Source of the DNA: Lichenibacterium ramalinae
GTDB lineage: Bacteria > Pseudomonadota > Alphaproteobacteria > Rhizobiales > Beijerinckiaceae
DNA length: 64,000 nt
Direction of reading: 5' to 3'
Assembly (NCBI RefSeq): GCF_004137085.1
Contig: NZ_QYBC01000006.1
Span: 62,001-126,000, forward strand
Of the stretch, positions 14,046-24,667 are shown one piece after another. Position 1 is the first letter of the stretch, and every line of letters starts with the position of its first letter. The notes below the pieces were generated by a model. The model had not been told where the DNA came from, ran no database searches, and worked only from the letters and a program-made list of their open reading frames with translations. A program made the translations under genes and the position numbers.

Positions 14046-16049
14046 ATGACCGACACGCGCATTCCGCCGCCATCCGCCCGCCGGACTGCCCTGCGGCCGG
14101 CCGGGCTCGCCGCCGCCCTGCTGCTCGGCCTCTGGCTGGCGGCCGCCATGCAGGCCTTTACGCCCGACCTGCCCCACGCGGGGCTCGACGCGTCCTGGGT
14201 GGCGGTGATGGGGGAGGCCGCCGACCGCGGCCTGCACTGGGGCCGCGACCTCGCCTTCACCTACGGGCCGGCCTCGACGCTCGTCACCCATTACGGCAAC
14301 GACGCCTACCTGCCCGTCACGCTGCCGCTGCTGCTGGCCTCCGCCCTGCTCTTCGCGGGCTGCGCGCTGCGCCTGGCGTCGGCGGCCGCCGACGCGACCT
14401 CGGCGGCGCTGTTCGCCGCCACCCTGGCCCTCGCACTCGTGACCGCCGGGGCCGGGGCGACGCCCGACGCCGTCTTCCTCGTCATGCCGCTGCTGCCCGC
14501 GCTCCTGGTGCTGTCCCGCCGGCGCCTCGGCGGCGCCACGGTGCTCCTGGCCGCCGCGACGGCCGCGGCCCTGGGCGCCGTCGGCCTCGCCAAGATGAGC
14601 TACCCGGCCGCCGCGCTGCCGGTGATGCTGGTCGCCGATGCCACCCGGACGGCGCGGGGGCGGGTCCCGCTGCTGACCCTGCCCTTCGCGGCGGGGTTCC
14701 TCGCGGGCGATCTCGCCTACGGGCAGAGCCTGTCCGACCTGCCGGGCTTCCTGCGCCTGCAGGGCGAGGTGGTGGCGGGCTACAGCGAGGCCATGGCGCT
14801 TCCCGGCAGCCTCCGCGAGCTGGCCGCCTTCCTGGCGACGGCGGCGGCGCTCTGGCTCGCCGCCGCCGCCTCCGGCCGCTGGGGCATGCGCTGGCGGGCG
14901 CGTGCCCCGGCCGCCGCCTGCCTCGCCTGGGTCCTGTTCATGCTGTTCAAGGCCGGCTTCGTCCGGCAGGACCTCCACACTCTCATCGCCTGGAACGGCC
15001 TCGCCCTGGCCGCCGTCGTCCTGGCGCTCGACGGCGGCTGGCGCCCCGCCGTGGCCCGGGCCACGCTGGCCCTGGCGGTCGCCGGCTCGCTCGTGGTCGG
15101 CCTCGTCGGCGCCGGCCTGCCGACCGGCCCCTCGGCCGCCAAGCTCCGCGCCGCGCTGGCCGTGGAGCAGACCCGCTTCGTCGCGACGCCCGTGGAGCAG
15201 GCCGCCGCGGCCGCGGCGCTGCTCGGCGACCTCGCCGGTGCGCCGGGCGCCCTGCGCCGGGACCGGGAGGGCGCTTGGCGCGACGCCGCGGCGGCCGACC
15301 CCCTTCCGGCGCTCGACGGCGGCGTCGACACGATCCCTTCGGTGCAGAATGCCGTGCTGGCGGCGGGGCTCGACTACCGGCCGCGGCCGAGCTTCCAGGA
15401 ATATTCCACCTACACGGACGGCCTGCTGGCGGCGAACCGGGATTTCCTGGAAAGCCCGCGGGCTCCCGCCTGGGTGCTGGTCGGGCGCGAACCCGGCGCC
15501 GACAGCCTGACCATCGACGGGCGCTACCCGAGCCTCGCCGAAGGCTCGCTCTGGCCCGACCTCCTCGCCCTCTACCGGCCGGAGCGACGGATCGGCGATC
15601 TCCTGGCGCTGCACCGGCGCGCGTCGCCGCTCGATCTCCACCGCGGCACGCTGCGTCGCGGCACGGCGCGTCTCGGGCAGGAGGTCCCGGTCGACGGGGA
15701 AGCCCCGGCCGTCTTCGCCACCGTGGACCTGCGGCCGACGCTGCTCGGGCGGATCGCCGGCCTGCTGTTCCGGCCGGCGCTTTCCAGCCTCAACGTGACC
15801 CTGGCCGACGGCACGCGGCGCAGCTACCGGTTCGTGTCGGGCATCGGCCGCAGCGGCTTCGTGCTGAGCCCGCTGGTGACGGATGCCGACGACTTCGCAG
15901 CCCTCGCCGAGGCCGCACCGACGCCGCCCGGCCGCCGCGTCGTCGCCTTCGCCGTCTCGGGCAACGCCGCTCTCCTGGCGCCCGACCTGTCCTACACGCT
16001 GCAGCCGATGGCCCCCGCGCCGCCGGCAGGGCCCGCGCCGTCCCGGTGA
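14046..16049 (+). CDS. Large polytopic membrane protein of unknown function
   Basis: A 667-residue protein I do not recognise. The first 370 residues hold roughly ten hydrophobic helices (for example near residues 18-34, 88-106, 118-136, 175-190 and 330-355). A loop near residues 60-90 contains GRDLAFTYGPASTLVTHYGND, which resembles extracytoplasmic loops of GT-C-type glycosyltransferases and relatives in layout only. The last 300 residues are mostly soluble, with repeated beta-rich stretches. No catalytic motif can be assigned. Composition is extremely rich in alanine and leucine, but GC content matches the neighbours. It precedes an ABC exporter pair by 149 nt, so a link to export or surface glycan chemistry is possible but unproven. 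Confidence 0.6.
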   Translation: MTDTRIPPPSARRTALRPAGLAAALLLGLWLAAAMQAFTPDLPHAGLDASWVAVMGEAADRGLHWGRDLAFTYGPASTLVTHYGNDAYLPVTLPLLLASALLFAGCALRLASAAADATSAALFAATLALALVTAGAGATPDAVFLVMPLLPALLVLSRRRLGGATVLLAAATAAALGAVGLAKMSYPAAALPVMLVADATRTARGRVPLLTLPFAAGFLAGDLAYGQSLSDLPGFLRLQGEVVAGYSEAMALPGSLRELAAFLATAAALWLAAAASGRWGMRWRARAPAAACLAWVLFMLFKAGFVRQDLHTLIAWNGLALAAVVLALDGGWRPAVARATLALAVAGSLVVGLVGAGLPTGPSAAKLRAALAVEQTRFVATPVEQAAAAAALLGDLAGAPGALRRDREGAWRDAAAADPLPALDGGVDTIPSVQNAVLAAGLDYRPRPSFQEYSTYTDGLLAANRDFLESPRAPAWVLVGREPGADSLTIDGRYPSLAEGSLWPDLLALYRPERRIGDLLALHRRASPLDLHRGTLRRGTARLGQEVPVDGEAPAVFATVDLRPTLLGRIAGLLFRPALSSLNVTLADGTRRSYRFVSGIGRSGFVLSPLVTDADDFAALAEAAPTPPGRRVVAFAVSGNAALLAPDLSYTLQPMAPAPPAGPAPSR

Positions 16050-16198
16050 GGCATGGTGGAGGAACACCCGTTTCCCCCGAGACCGGCGGGGACCGCCCGA
16101 CGTCGCCGGAGCGCAGTCAGGCGGCGTCCGGACCATTCACCGCCCCGCAACCTTTGACGGCGCTCGATGGAGCGGACGAACTGCCTCGGAGGCTCCCC

Positions 16199-16948
16199 GT
16201 GACCGCGACCGTGCCGGCCCTCGCCCTCCGGGGCCTCCGCAAGGGCTTCGGCCCGGGGCGGCCGGCCGTGGACGGGCTCGACCTCGTGGTGCCGGCGGGC
16301 GCCTTCTACGCCCTGCTCGGTCCCAACGGGGCCGGCAAGACCACGACGCTGCGCATGGTGGCGGGGCTGCTGCGGCCCGATGCCGGGCATATCGCGATCC
16401 ACGGCATCGACGCGGTCGCGGACAGCCGCGCCGCCAAGAGCATCACCGCCTGGCTCCCCGACGACCCCCTGCTCTACGACAAGCTGACCCCGATCGAATA
16501 TCTCGGCTTCGTGGGGGGTCTCTGGTCCGTGCCGCCGGACCGGGCCCGGCGCGGCGCCGAAGCCCTGCTGGAGCGGCTCGGCCTCGCCGACCACCGCGAC
16601 CAGCGCTGCGAGGGTTTCTCGCGCGGCATGAAGCAGAAGGTGGCGCTGGCCGGCGCCCTGGTGCACGAGCCGCGGCTGCTGATCCTCGACGAGCCGCTCA
16701 CCGGCCTCGATGCCGGGGCGGCCCGGACCGTGAAGGCCATCCTGGGCGAGTGCGTGGCGTCGGGCGCCACCGTGATCCTGACGACACACATCCTCGAAGT
16801 CGCCGAGCGGCTCGCCAGCCGCATCGGCATCATCCGGCGCGGGCGGCTCGCCGCCGAAGGCACGGTGGCGGAGCTCCAGGCCGCCGGCGGCGGCTCGCTG
16901 GAAGAGGCCTTCCTGAGCCTGACGGGCTCGGACCGGGACGGCGCCTGA
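16199..16948 (+). CDS. ABC-2-type exporter ATP-binding protein
   Basis: A 249-residue nucleotide-binding subunit. The ATPase motifs are complete: Walker A GPNGAGKTTT near residue 40, a degenerate signature FSRGMKQKVALAGAL, Walker B LLILDEPLTGLDAG, and the switch histidine in ILTTHILEV. The sequence resembles CcmA/NodI-type exporter ATPases rather than importers. GTG 16199 is preceded by GGAGG at 6 nt. Its stop codon overlaps the start of the next gene by one base (TGATG), so the two are translationally coupled and form one transporter. Substrate is unknown. Confidence 0.88.
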   Translation: MTATVPALALRGLRKGFGPGRPAVDGLDLVVPAGAFYALLGPNGAGKTTTLRMVAGLLRPDAGHIAIHGIDAVADSRAAKSITAWLPDDPLLYDKLTPIEYLGFVGGLWSVPPDRARRGAEALLERLGLADHRDQRCEGFSRGMKQKVALAGALVHEPRLLILDEPLTGLDAGAARTVKAILGECVASGATVILTTHILEVAERLASRIGIIRRGRLAAEGTVAELQAAGGGSLEEAFLSLTGSDRDGA

Positions 16949-18456
16949 TGCCGTCGCCGAATCCGGGGTCGCTGGCCTGGCTCCTCCGCCACGACGTCCG
17001 CCTCGGCTGGCGGGACTTCCGGGCCGGCTTCGGCTCGCTGGGTTCCCGTTCCCTCGGCGGCCTCGTGCTGGCGGTGGTGGGCATCATGCATGCGGCGGTC
17101 TGGGGCCTCGCCGACGAGGTCGGGACGCTCGCGGCCGACCCGGCGACGCGGCCGGAAGCCCTGGGCCTCGCCCTGCCGGCCGCCGGCTTCGTGCTGCTGC
17201 TGATGCTGGCGCAGACGCTCAACGGCGCCACCAAGCTGCTCTACGCCCGCGGCGACCTCGACCTGCTGCTCTCCTCGCCGGCTTCCCCGCCGCGGGTGCT
17301 GGGGGCGCGGGCCGCGGCCGTGGCGCTCGGCGCCTTCACGTCGGCGGCCCTGTTCGTGCTGCCGGTGGCCGACGCCGCGGCGCTCGCCGGCCACGGGCGC
17401 CTCCTGGCGCTCTACCCCACCCTCGCCGGCGGCGCGCTGCTGGCGGCCGCGCTGGGCCTCGCCGGGACGCTGGCGCTGTTCCGCATCGTCGGCCCGCGCC
17501 GCGCCCGCCTCGCCGCCCAGGTGCTGGCGACCTTCGTGGGCGCGGGCTTCGTCATCGTGCTCCAGCTGCGCCGGCTGCTGCCGGGGCTGCTGCCGCAGGC
17601 GGGGCCGGCGCCGGGCGGATGGGCCGAAGCCGCCATGCTGCTGCCGGTGCGGGCCGGCCTCGGCGACGCCGACGCCCTGCTGCTGTGGTGCGGCGGCGGG
17701 CTCGCCGCATTCGCCGTCGCGGCGCGCCTGCTCGGGCCGGCTTTCGCCGGGAGCGTCCAGGCGGCGGCGGGCGCGGCGGGTCCGGCGCCCCGCAGCGGGA
17801 CGTCGAGGGGGCGCGGCGGGGCCTTCCCGTCCGGCCCGCTGCCCGCCCTGCGCCGGAAGGAGTGGCGCCTCATCGCGCGGGATCCCTGGGTGGTGAGCCA
17901 GGTACTGCTGCAGATCCTCTACATGACGCCGCTTATCGCGCTGCTCTGGTCGGGCAGCGGCGATCCCGCCCTCGCCCTCGCCCCCATGGTGGCGGTGGTG
18001 ACGTTCCAGGTGTCGTCGTCGCTGACCTGGCTGGGCCTGTCGGGGGAGGATGCGCCGGACCTGCTGGCGAGTTGCCCGGCGCCGGCGCCGGCGCTGCGGC
18101 GCGGCAAGGTCCAGGCCGTGGGCTGCGTGACGCTCGGCATCGTGGCGCTGCCCCTCGCCTGGCTGGCCTGGACGTCGCCCGCGGTGGCGGCCGCGACGAG
18201 CGCCATCGCGGCGATCGGCCTCGCCGCCGCCGTGACGCTGCAGATGTGGCACGGCCAGCCGGGCCGCCGGTCGAGTTTCGCGGCCCGGCACCGCGAGTCG
18301 AAGGTGATGGCGCTGGTCGAGATGGCGCTTTCGGTGCTGTTCGGCGTGGCGGCGGCCCTGGCCGCCTTCGGCAGCCTGTGGACGCTGGCGCCCCTCGCCC
18401 TCGTCGGCGTATTGGTCGCGGCGCTCCGGCCGCGCCGGACCCGCGTGCCGGCCTGA
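16948..18456 (+). CDS. ABC exporter permease, ABC-2 type
   Basis: A 502-residue membrane protein with around ten to twelve hydrophobic segments, arranged as two similar halves around a charged, glycine-rich linker near residues 270-290. It starts at the ATG overlapping the stop of the ATPase gene and is therefore its membrane partner. The N terminus (WLLRHDVRLGWRDFRAGFG) and the spread of helices are typical of single-polypeptide ABC-2 permeases. No family name or substrate can be given. It is followed after 27 nt by fdhD, which has its own strong ribosome-binding site. Confidence 0.75.
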   Translation: MPSPNPGSLAWLLRHDVRLGWRDFRAGFGSLGSRSLGGLVLAVVGIMHAAVWGLADEVGTLAADPATRPEALGLALPAAGFVLLLMLAQTLNGATKLLYARGDLDLLLSSPASPPRVLGARAAAVALGAFTSAALFVLPVADAAALAGHGRLLALYPTLAGGALLAAALGLAGTLALFRIVGPRRARLAAQVLATFVGAGFVIVLQLRRLLPGLLPQAGPAPGGWAEAAMLLPVRAGLGDADALLLWCGGGLAAFAVAARLLGPAFAGSVQAAAGAAGPAPRSGTSRGRGGAFPSGPLPALRRKEWRLIARDPWVVSQVLLQILYMTPLIALLWSGSGDPALALAPMVAVVTFQVSSSLTWLGLSGEDAPDLLASCPAPAPALRRGKVQAVGCVTLGIVALPLAWLAWTSPAVAAATSAIAAIGLAAAVTLQMWHGQPGRRSSFAARHRESKVMALVEMALSVLFGVAAALAAFGSLWTLAPLALVGVLVAALRPRRTRVPA

Positions 18457-18483
18457 CGACAACGCCGGGAAGGAGGCTCGAAC

Positions 18484-19326
18484 GTGACCGATCCCGAAAC
18501 CGCCGGGGACGTGCCGGCCCCCACCACGATCGCCGAGGCCGTGACGTTCGCCTTCGCCGATGCGGTGCCGCGCCCGCTCAGCCGCGCCGTCGCCACCGAG
18601 GTGCCGGTCCAGGTCCTGTTCGGCGGCGTGCCCTTCGGCATCATGATGGCCACCCCGGCCGACCTCGAAGACTTCGCCTACGGGTTCGCCCTCACCGAGG
18701 GCGTCGTGGCGGATGCGGCGGAGATCCGTGCCGTGGCGGTGGACGGCGCCGCCGGCGCGGTGCGGCTCGGCATCGACGTGACGGGGGCGCGCCTGCAGAC
18801 CCACCTCGCCCGCAAGCGGGCCATGACGGGCCGCACGAGCTGCGGCCTGTGCGGGGTCGACGACCTCGCCGCCCTGCCCCGCGCCGCCGCGGGACCGCCC
18901 GGCGCCGCGCCGCGCGTGGCGCTCGGGGCGATCGGCCGCGCCCTCGCGGCCCTCGACGCTGGCCAGGACCTCAATGCCGCCACCCGTGCCGTGCACGGGG
19001 CCGCCTGGGCGACGCTCGACGGCACCGTCGTGGCGGTGCGCGAGGACGTCGGCCGTCACAACGCCCTCGACAAGCTCATCGGCGCCTGCCTGCGCGCCGG
19101 CCGGGACCCGGCTTCCGGCTTCGTGGTGGTGACGAGCCGCGCCTCCTTCGAGATGGTGGAGAAGGCGGCGACCTTCGGCTGCCGGACGCTCGTGGCCATC
19201 TCGGCGCCGACCGCGCTGGCGATCGACCGGGCGAGTGCCCTCGACGTGACGCTCGTTGGCATCGCCCGGCGCGATTCCGTCACGGTGTTCCACGGCGCGG
19301 AGCGGATCGCCGCCGACCCGGCCTGA
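18484..19326 (+). CDS. fdhD: Formate dehydrogenase accessory sulfurtransferase FdhD
   Basis: A 280-residue cytoplasmic protein that passes sulfur from a cysteine desulfurase to the molybdenum cofactor of formate dehydrogenase, a step needed for enzyme activity. The conserved RTSCGLCG loop supplies C120 and C123, in the same positions as the E. coli pair. Other family blocks are GFALTEGVV, VREDVGRHNALDKLIG and the C-terminal SRASFEMVEKAA. The GTG start is preceded by AGGAGG at about 8 nt. No formate dehydrogenase subunits are in the window, so the client enzyme lies elsewhere; modABC some 6 kb away would supply the metal. Confidence 0.93.
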   Translation: MTDPETAGDVPAPTTIAEAVTFAFADAVPRPLSRAVATEVPVQVLFGGVPFGIMMATPADLEDFAYGFALTEGVVADAAEIRAVAVDGAAGAVRLGIDVTGARLQTHLARKRAMTGRTSCGLCGVDDLAALPRAAAGPPGAAPRVALGAIGRALAALDAGQDLNAATRAVHGAAWATLDGTVVAVREDVGRHNALDKLIGACLRAGRDPASGFVVVTSRASFEMVEKAATFGCRTLVAISAPTALAIDRASALDVTLVGIARRDSVTVFHGAERIAADPA

Positions 19327-19754
19327 CGCGGGACGCCGAAGCCGCGGGAGCGGCATCGGCGCGGGCGCGTCAGGTCGGATCGGCGTCACCCATCACGCTG
19401 GCGGCGGGGCCACGCTCGTCGGAAAGCGGGGTGGGTCGATGACTTGCAACCGGACGCCAGCGACGCCGGCCGGCACGGCTGGAGGTTCCCCCGCCGGCAC
19501 CGCTGATTGACATGCTTAAAGATCAGGCATTACCTGACGGCGGTCGAGGCCGCACACGGGGCTGCTGACCGCGTCATGGCGGCGGCTGGGCTGCGACGGG
19601 GTGCCTCGCGCCTCGGACGGGCGACGCCGGAGACCAAGCGGTGTCCGAACTGTGTCGGCAATGCGATTGCTCCCCGGCATGCCGCTTGCTAGCCTGCCCT
19701 CGTCAGCCACGGGCCCGCGCCCTTCCACATGCGCCAGAAGGTTTGCCGCCGCAC
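19327..19754. other. 428-bp intergenic region upstream of the liv operon
   Basis: No credible gene found: short open frames on both strands lack ribosome-binding sites and family features. An imperfect hairpin (AGCCGC, GGGA, GCGGC) follows fdhD and may end its transcript. The region should carry the liv operon promoter. A TTGACA at 19507 has no good -10 partner. The sequence around 19505-19540 is less GC-rich than its surroundings. Confidence 0.4.
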
Positions 19755-20672
19755 ATGGACATTTTCCTGCAATCGATGATCAACGGCGTCACGCTGGGGT
19801 CGATCTACGGTCTGATCGCGATCGGTTACACCATGGTGTTCGGCATCATCGGCATGGTGAACTTCGCCCATGGCGACGTGTTCATGCTGTCGGCCTTCGT
19901 CGCCCTGATCCTGTTCCTCGTGCTGACGCAGCTCCTCGGCATCGCCAACGTGGCCCTGGCCTTCGTGGTGGTGCTGGTGGCCGCCATGGCCATCACGGCG
20001 CTGTGGAGCTGGACGATCGAGCGCGTGGCCTACCGGCCGCTGCGCGGTTCCTTCCGGCTCGCCCCGCTGATCTCCGCCATCGGCATGTCGATCTTCCTGT
20101 CCAACATGGTGCAGGTTATCCAGGGTCCGCGCAACAAGACCATCCCGCCGATGTTCGACCAGGTCATCAAGGTGACGCAGGGCGGCTCCTACGACGTGAC
20201 GCTGTCCTACAAGCAGATCATCATCATCGTGAGCACGACGGTGCTGATGGCGGGCTTCTGGTTCCTCGTGCAGAAGACGCCGCTCGGCCGCGCCCAGCGC
20301 GCCTGCGAGCAGGACCGGCGCATGGCGTCGCTGCTCGGCATCGACGTCGACCGCACGATCTCGCTCACCTTCGTCATCGGCGCGGCGCTGGCCGCCGTGG
20401 CCGGCGTGCTCTACCTCAGCTACTACGGCGTGGTGAGCTTCGCCGACGGCTTCGTGCCCGGCGTCAAGGCCTTCACGGCCGCGGTGTTGGGCGGCATCGG
20501 ATCGCTGCCGGGCGCCGTCCTCGGCGGGTTGCTCATCGGCCTCATTGAAGTGCTGTGGTCCACCTACGTGTCGACCGACTACAAGGACGTGGCGGCCTTC
20601 TCGATCCTCGCCATCACGCTGATCTTCATGCCCACGGGCCTGCTCGGCCGCCCCGAGATCGAGAAGGTCTGA
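19755..20672 (+). CDS. livH: Branched-chain amino acid-type ABC permease LivH
   Basis: A 305-residue inner-membrane permease of the HAAT (LivH/BraD) family. About eight membrane helices are visible. Family blocks are INGVTLGSIYGLIAIGYTMVFGI, MVNFAHGDVFM near residues 35-45, and VLGGIGSLPGAVLGGLLIGL in the C-terminal third. With LivM it would form the membrane channel of a leucine/isoleucine/valine, amide or urea-type importer. ATG 19755 gives the family's standard N terminus; AAGG lies 13 nt upstream, rather far. It is the first gene of a five-gene operon with overlapping or abutting genes. The substrate is named by homology only. Confidence 0.93.
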   Translation: MDIFLQSMINGVTLGSIYGLIAIGYTMVFGIIGMVNFAHGDVFMLSAFVALILFLVLTQLLGIANVALAFVVVLVAAMAITALWSWTIERVAYRPLRGSFRLAPLISAIGMSIFLSNMVQVIQGPRNKTIPPMFDQVIKVTQGGSYDVTLSYKQIIIIVSTTVLMAGFWFLVQKTPLGRAQRACEQDRRMASLLGIDVDRTISLTFVIGAALAAVAGVLYLSYYGVVSFADGFVPGVKAFTAAVLGGIGSLPGAVLGGLLIGLIEVLWSTYVSTDYKDVAAFSILAITLIFMPTGLLGRPEIEKV

Positions 20673-20676
20673 CGCC

Positions 20677-22082
<1,406 letters not shown>

Positions 22083-22083
<1 letters not shown>

Positions 22084-22991
22084 TGCGCTGGCAGAGCGAC
22101 CCGCTTCTCGTCGTCGAACACGTCTTCATGCGGTTCGGCGGACTCGTGGCGGTGAACGACCTGTCGTTCACCGTCGGGCGCGGCGACATCACGGCCCTCA
22201 TCGGCCCGAACGGCGCCGGCAAGACCACCGTGTTCAACTGCATCACGGGCTTCTACAAGCCCACCGAGGGCCGCATGGCGCTGGCCCGCCAGGGCATCGC
22301 CGATCCGGCCGACGTGCTGAGCCTGACGCGCTCCGGCAAGAAGCACATGCGCGGCACCTCGGGCGACCTGTACCTCCTCGAACGCATGGCCGACCAGGAG
22401 ATCGCCCGCACCGCCAAGGTGGCGCGCACCTTCCAGAACATCCGGCTCTTCACCGGCATGACGGTGCTGGAGAACATGCTGGTGGCCCAGCACAATGCCC
22501 TGATGAAGGCGTCGGGGATGACCTTTCTGGGGGTCCTCGGCATCGGCGGTTATCGGGCCAAGGAGCGCGAAGCCATCGACAAGGCCCGTTTCTGGCTCGA
22601 CACGATCGGCCTGCTCGACCGCGCCGACGACCCCGCCGGCGACCTGCCCTACGGCGACCAGCGCCGGCTCGAGATCGTCCGGGCCATGTGCACCGACCCC
22701 GTCCTGCTCTGCCTCGACGAGCCGGCGGCGGGGCTCAACCCGCGCGAATCGCTCGAACTCAACACCCTGCTGCGCCTCATCCGCGATCACCACGGCACCT
22801 CCGTGCTGCTGATCGAACACGACATGTCGGTGGTGATGACCATCTCGGACCACGTCGTGGTGCTGGACTACGGCACCAAGATCGCCGACGGGCGCCCGGC
22901 AGAGGTGCGCGACGATCCCAAGGTCATCGCCGCCTATCTCGGCGTCGAGGACGAAGAGGTCGAGGCCATCGAAGCGGAGATCGGCGCGTGA
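22083..22991 (+). CDS. livG: Branched-chain amino acid-type ABC ATPase LivG
   Basis: A 302-residue ATPase subunit. Walker A is GPNGAGKTT near residue 42, Walker B is VLLCLDEPAAGLNPRE, and the switch histidine is in LLIEHDMSVVM. The signature region reads LPYGDQRRLEIVRAM, as in other LivG proteins. Between Walker A and the Q-loop there is an insert of about 30 residues (LTRSGKKHMRGTSGDLYLLERMADQEI), usual in rhizobial LivG and absent from E. coli. The start overlaps the livM stop by one base, so it is translationally coupled. Confidence 0.93.
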
Positions 22992-23767
22992 CCCTGTTGA
23001 CAGAAGCCGCACCGGCCCGCGCCGCCGCGCCCGGCCGCGAGGGCGCCGGCAAGCCCATGCTGTCGATCCGCGGCGTGCAGACCTACTATGGCAAGATCTG
23101 CGCCCTCAAGGGCATCGACCTCGACGTCAACCAGGGCGAGATCGTCACGCTGATCGGCGCCAACGGGGCCGGCAAGTCCACCCTGATGATGACGATCTTC
23201 GGCAACCCGAGGGCGCGCGAAGGCTCCATCACCTACGAGGGCCGGGACATCACCCAGATGGCGACGCACGAGATCGCCCGGCTGGAGATCGCCCAGTCGC
23301 CCGAGGGCCGGCGCATCTTCCCGCGCATGACGGTCTACGAGAACCTGCAGATGGGCGCCGCCATCAACAAGTTCGCCTATTTCGACCAGGACCTGGAGCG
23401 CGCCTTCACGATCTTCCCGCGCCTGAAGGAGCGGGCCCAGCAGCGCGGCGGCACCCTGTCGGGCGGCGAACAGCAGATGCTGGCGATCGCCCGCGCGCTG
23501 ATGAGCCGGCCGCGCCTGCTGCTGCTGGACGAGCCCTCGCTCGGCCTCGCGCCCCTCATCGTCAAGCAGATCTTCGACGTCATCCGCGACCTCAACAAGA
23601 CCGAGGGCCTGACGGTGTTCCTCGTCGAGCAGAACGCCTTCCACGCGCTGAAGCTCGCCGACCGCGGCTACGTCATGGTCAACGGCCTCGTCACCATGTC
23701 GGGCTCGGGCCAGGAATTGCTGAGCCGGCCGGAGGTGCGCGCCGCTTATCTCGAGGGAGGCCATTGA
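22988..23767 (+). CDS. livF: Branched-chain amino acid-type ABC ATPase LivF
   Basis: A 259-residue second ATPase of the importer. Motifs are Walker A GANGAGKSTLM, signature LSGGEQQMLAIARALM, Walker B LLLLDEPSLGLAPL, and FLVEQNAFHAL. The GTG start overlaps the livG stop by four bases (GTGA). This adds about 23 residues before the usual LivF beginning at MLSIRGVQTYYG; a start at that internal ATG is possible but loses the coupling. With LivG it forms the ATPase heterodimer. Confidence 0.92.
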   Translation: MTLLTEAAPARAAAPGREGAGKPMLSIRGVQTYYGKICALKGIDLDVNQGEIVTLIGANGAGKSTLMMTIFGNPRAREGSITYEGRDITQMATHEIARLEIAQSPEGRRIFPRMTVYENLQMGAAINKFAYFDQDLERAFTIFPRLKERAQQRGGTLSGGEQQMLAIARALMSRPRLLLLDEPSLGLAPLIVKQIFDVIRDLNKTEGLTVFLVEQNAFHALKLADRGYVMVNGLVTMSGSGQELLSRPEVRAAYLEGGH

Positions 23768-24120
23768 TGGGCGAACTGCTCTACCCCGACGTGCCCGGCG
23801 GGCTCGGCGCCTTCCTCTTCTTCACGATCGTCCTCGGGGTGCTGGGCGGCATCGCGACGGGGCGGGCCTTCGCCAGCAGCTGGACGTCGCTCGTCACGCT
23901 GCCCTTCGCCCTGCTGGGCATGGCGGCGGCGGTGCGGTTCCTCCACTATGCGCTGGCGGGCGAGGACCTGTCCTCGGTCCAGTACTTCGTCGTGTCGCTC
24001 GTCTTCGTCGCGCTGGGCGGCTTCTACGGCTTCCGGTCGAAGCGCACCGAGCAGATGTGCCGGCAATACCCGTGGCTCTTCGCCAAGGCGGGGCCGGTCG
24101 CCTGGTCCCATCGGGCCTGA
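23767..24120 (+). CDS. Small membrane protein coupled to the liv operon (DUF6867-like)
   Basis: A 117-residue protein with three hydrophobic segments (about residues 14-34, 38-56 and 70-88) and a basic C-terminal tail (FRSKRTEQMCRQYPW). The start overlaps the livF stop (TGATG), with GAGGGAGG upstream, so it is made with the transporter. Similar proteins follow livF in other Hyphomicrobiales and may correspond to DUF6867; I give that name from memory of the family only. A structural or regulatory role in the importer is inferred from coupling alone. The operon ends here without a substrate-binding protein. Confidence 0.7.
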   Translation: MGELLYPDVPGGLGAFLFFTIVLGVLGGIATGRAFASSWTSLVTLPFALLGMAAAVRFLHYALAGEDLSSVQYFVVSLVFVALGGFYGFRSKRTEQMCRQYPWLFAKAGPVAWSHRA

Positions 24121-24131
24121 CGGCCGGGCGG

Positions 24132-24545
24132 TCAGCCGCCGAAGAGCTTGAGCACCAGCTGGCTGTGCTGGTTGGCGATGCACACCGCCTGGGTGCCGAG
24201 GAGCTTCTGCGCCTGAAGCGCGCGCAGACGCGCCGCCGACACGTCCATGTCGGCGCGAACCAGCGACCCCACCCCCGACGTGATGGCCTCGGACAGCGAC
24301 ACCACGTAGCTCTGCGAGCTGGACAGGGCACCGGACGGAGCGCCTGACGCGGAGCGAGCCGGCATCGGCGCGGCGGCGCACGCGGGACCCGCTGGCGAAG
24401 TCTCGCCGGAGGACGGCCCGTCCCGTGTCGGCCTGCCGTCGGATGCGGGATCGCGCCTGGCCCTCTCACGGCCACCCTGCGCGGAGGCCGTGAGGTTCTT
24501 CAGCGCCGTCATCGCCGACGCGGGGGTGAGGAGGCTCGAACTCAT
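24132..24545 (-). CDS. Miniature flagellin-like protein (large internal deletion)
   Basis: A 137-residue protein whose two ends match flagellin while the middle does not. Residues 1-20 (MSSSLLTPASAMTALKNLTA) match the start of rhizobial flagellins. The last 60 residues (SYVVSLSEAITSGVGSLVRADMD, then RLRALQAQKLLGTQAV, then IANQHSQLVLKLF) match the C-terminal D1/D0 helix. The N-terminal coiled-coil half and the whole exposed domain are missing, replaced by about 55 proline-, serine- and arginine-rich residues. It is not expected to polymerise as a normal filament. It may be a decayed flagellin gene kept in frame, or a small secreted partner. No other flagellar gene is in the window. The frame extends 30 residues further upstream, but ATG 24545 gives the flagellin-like start. 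Confidence 0.65.
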   Translation of the reverse strand: MSSSLLTPASAMTALKNLTASAQGGRERARRDPASDGRPTRDGPSSGETSPAGPACAAAPMPARSASGAPSGALSSSQSYVVSLSEAITSGVGSLVRADMDVSAARLRALQAQKLLGTQAVCIANQHSQLVLKLFGG

Positions 24546-24667
24546 CGTCGACGGGATCCTGCAGGGATGGCGAGGTCGTCCGGGCCGCGGTTCGATGCCG
24601 GTCCGATGCCGTCGACCCTCGACTCGATCCGGCATCGTCCATGGTGGAGCGAGAACGGTTCGGCGAC

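Noticed and set aside
19507-19535. TTGACA promoter of the liv operon
   Set aside because: The -35 hexamer is perfect, but the hexamers at 16-18 nt (TTACCT and neighbours) match a -10 poorly, and the site is about 245 nt from livH.
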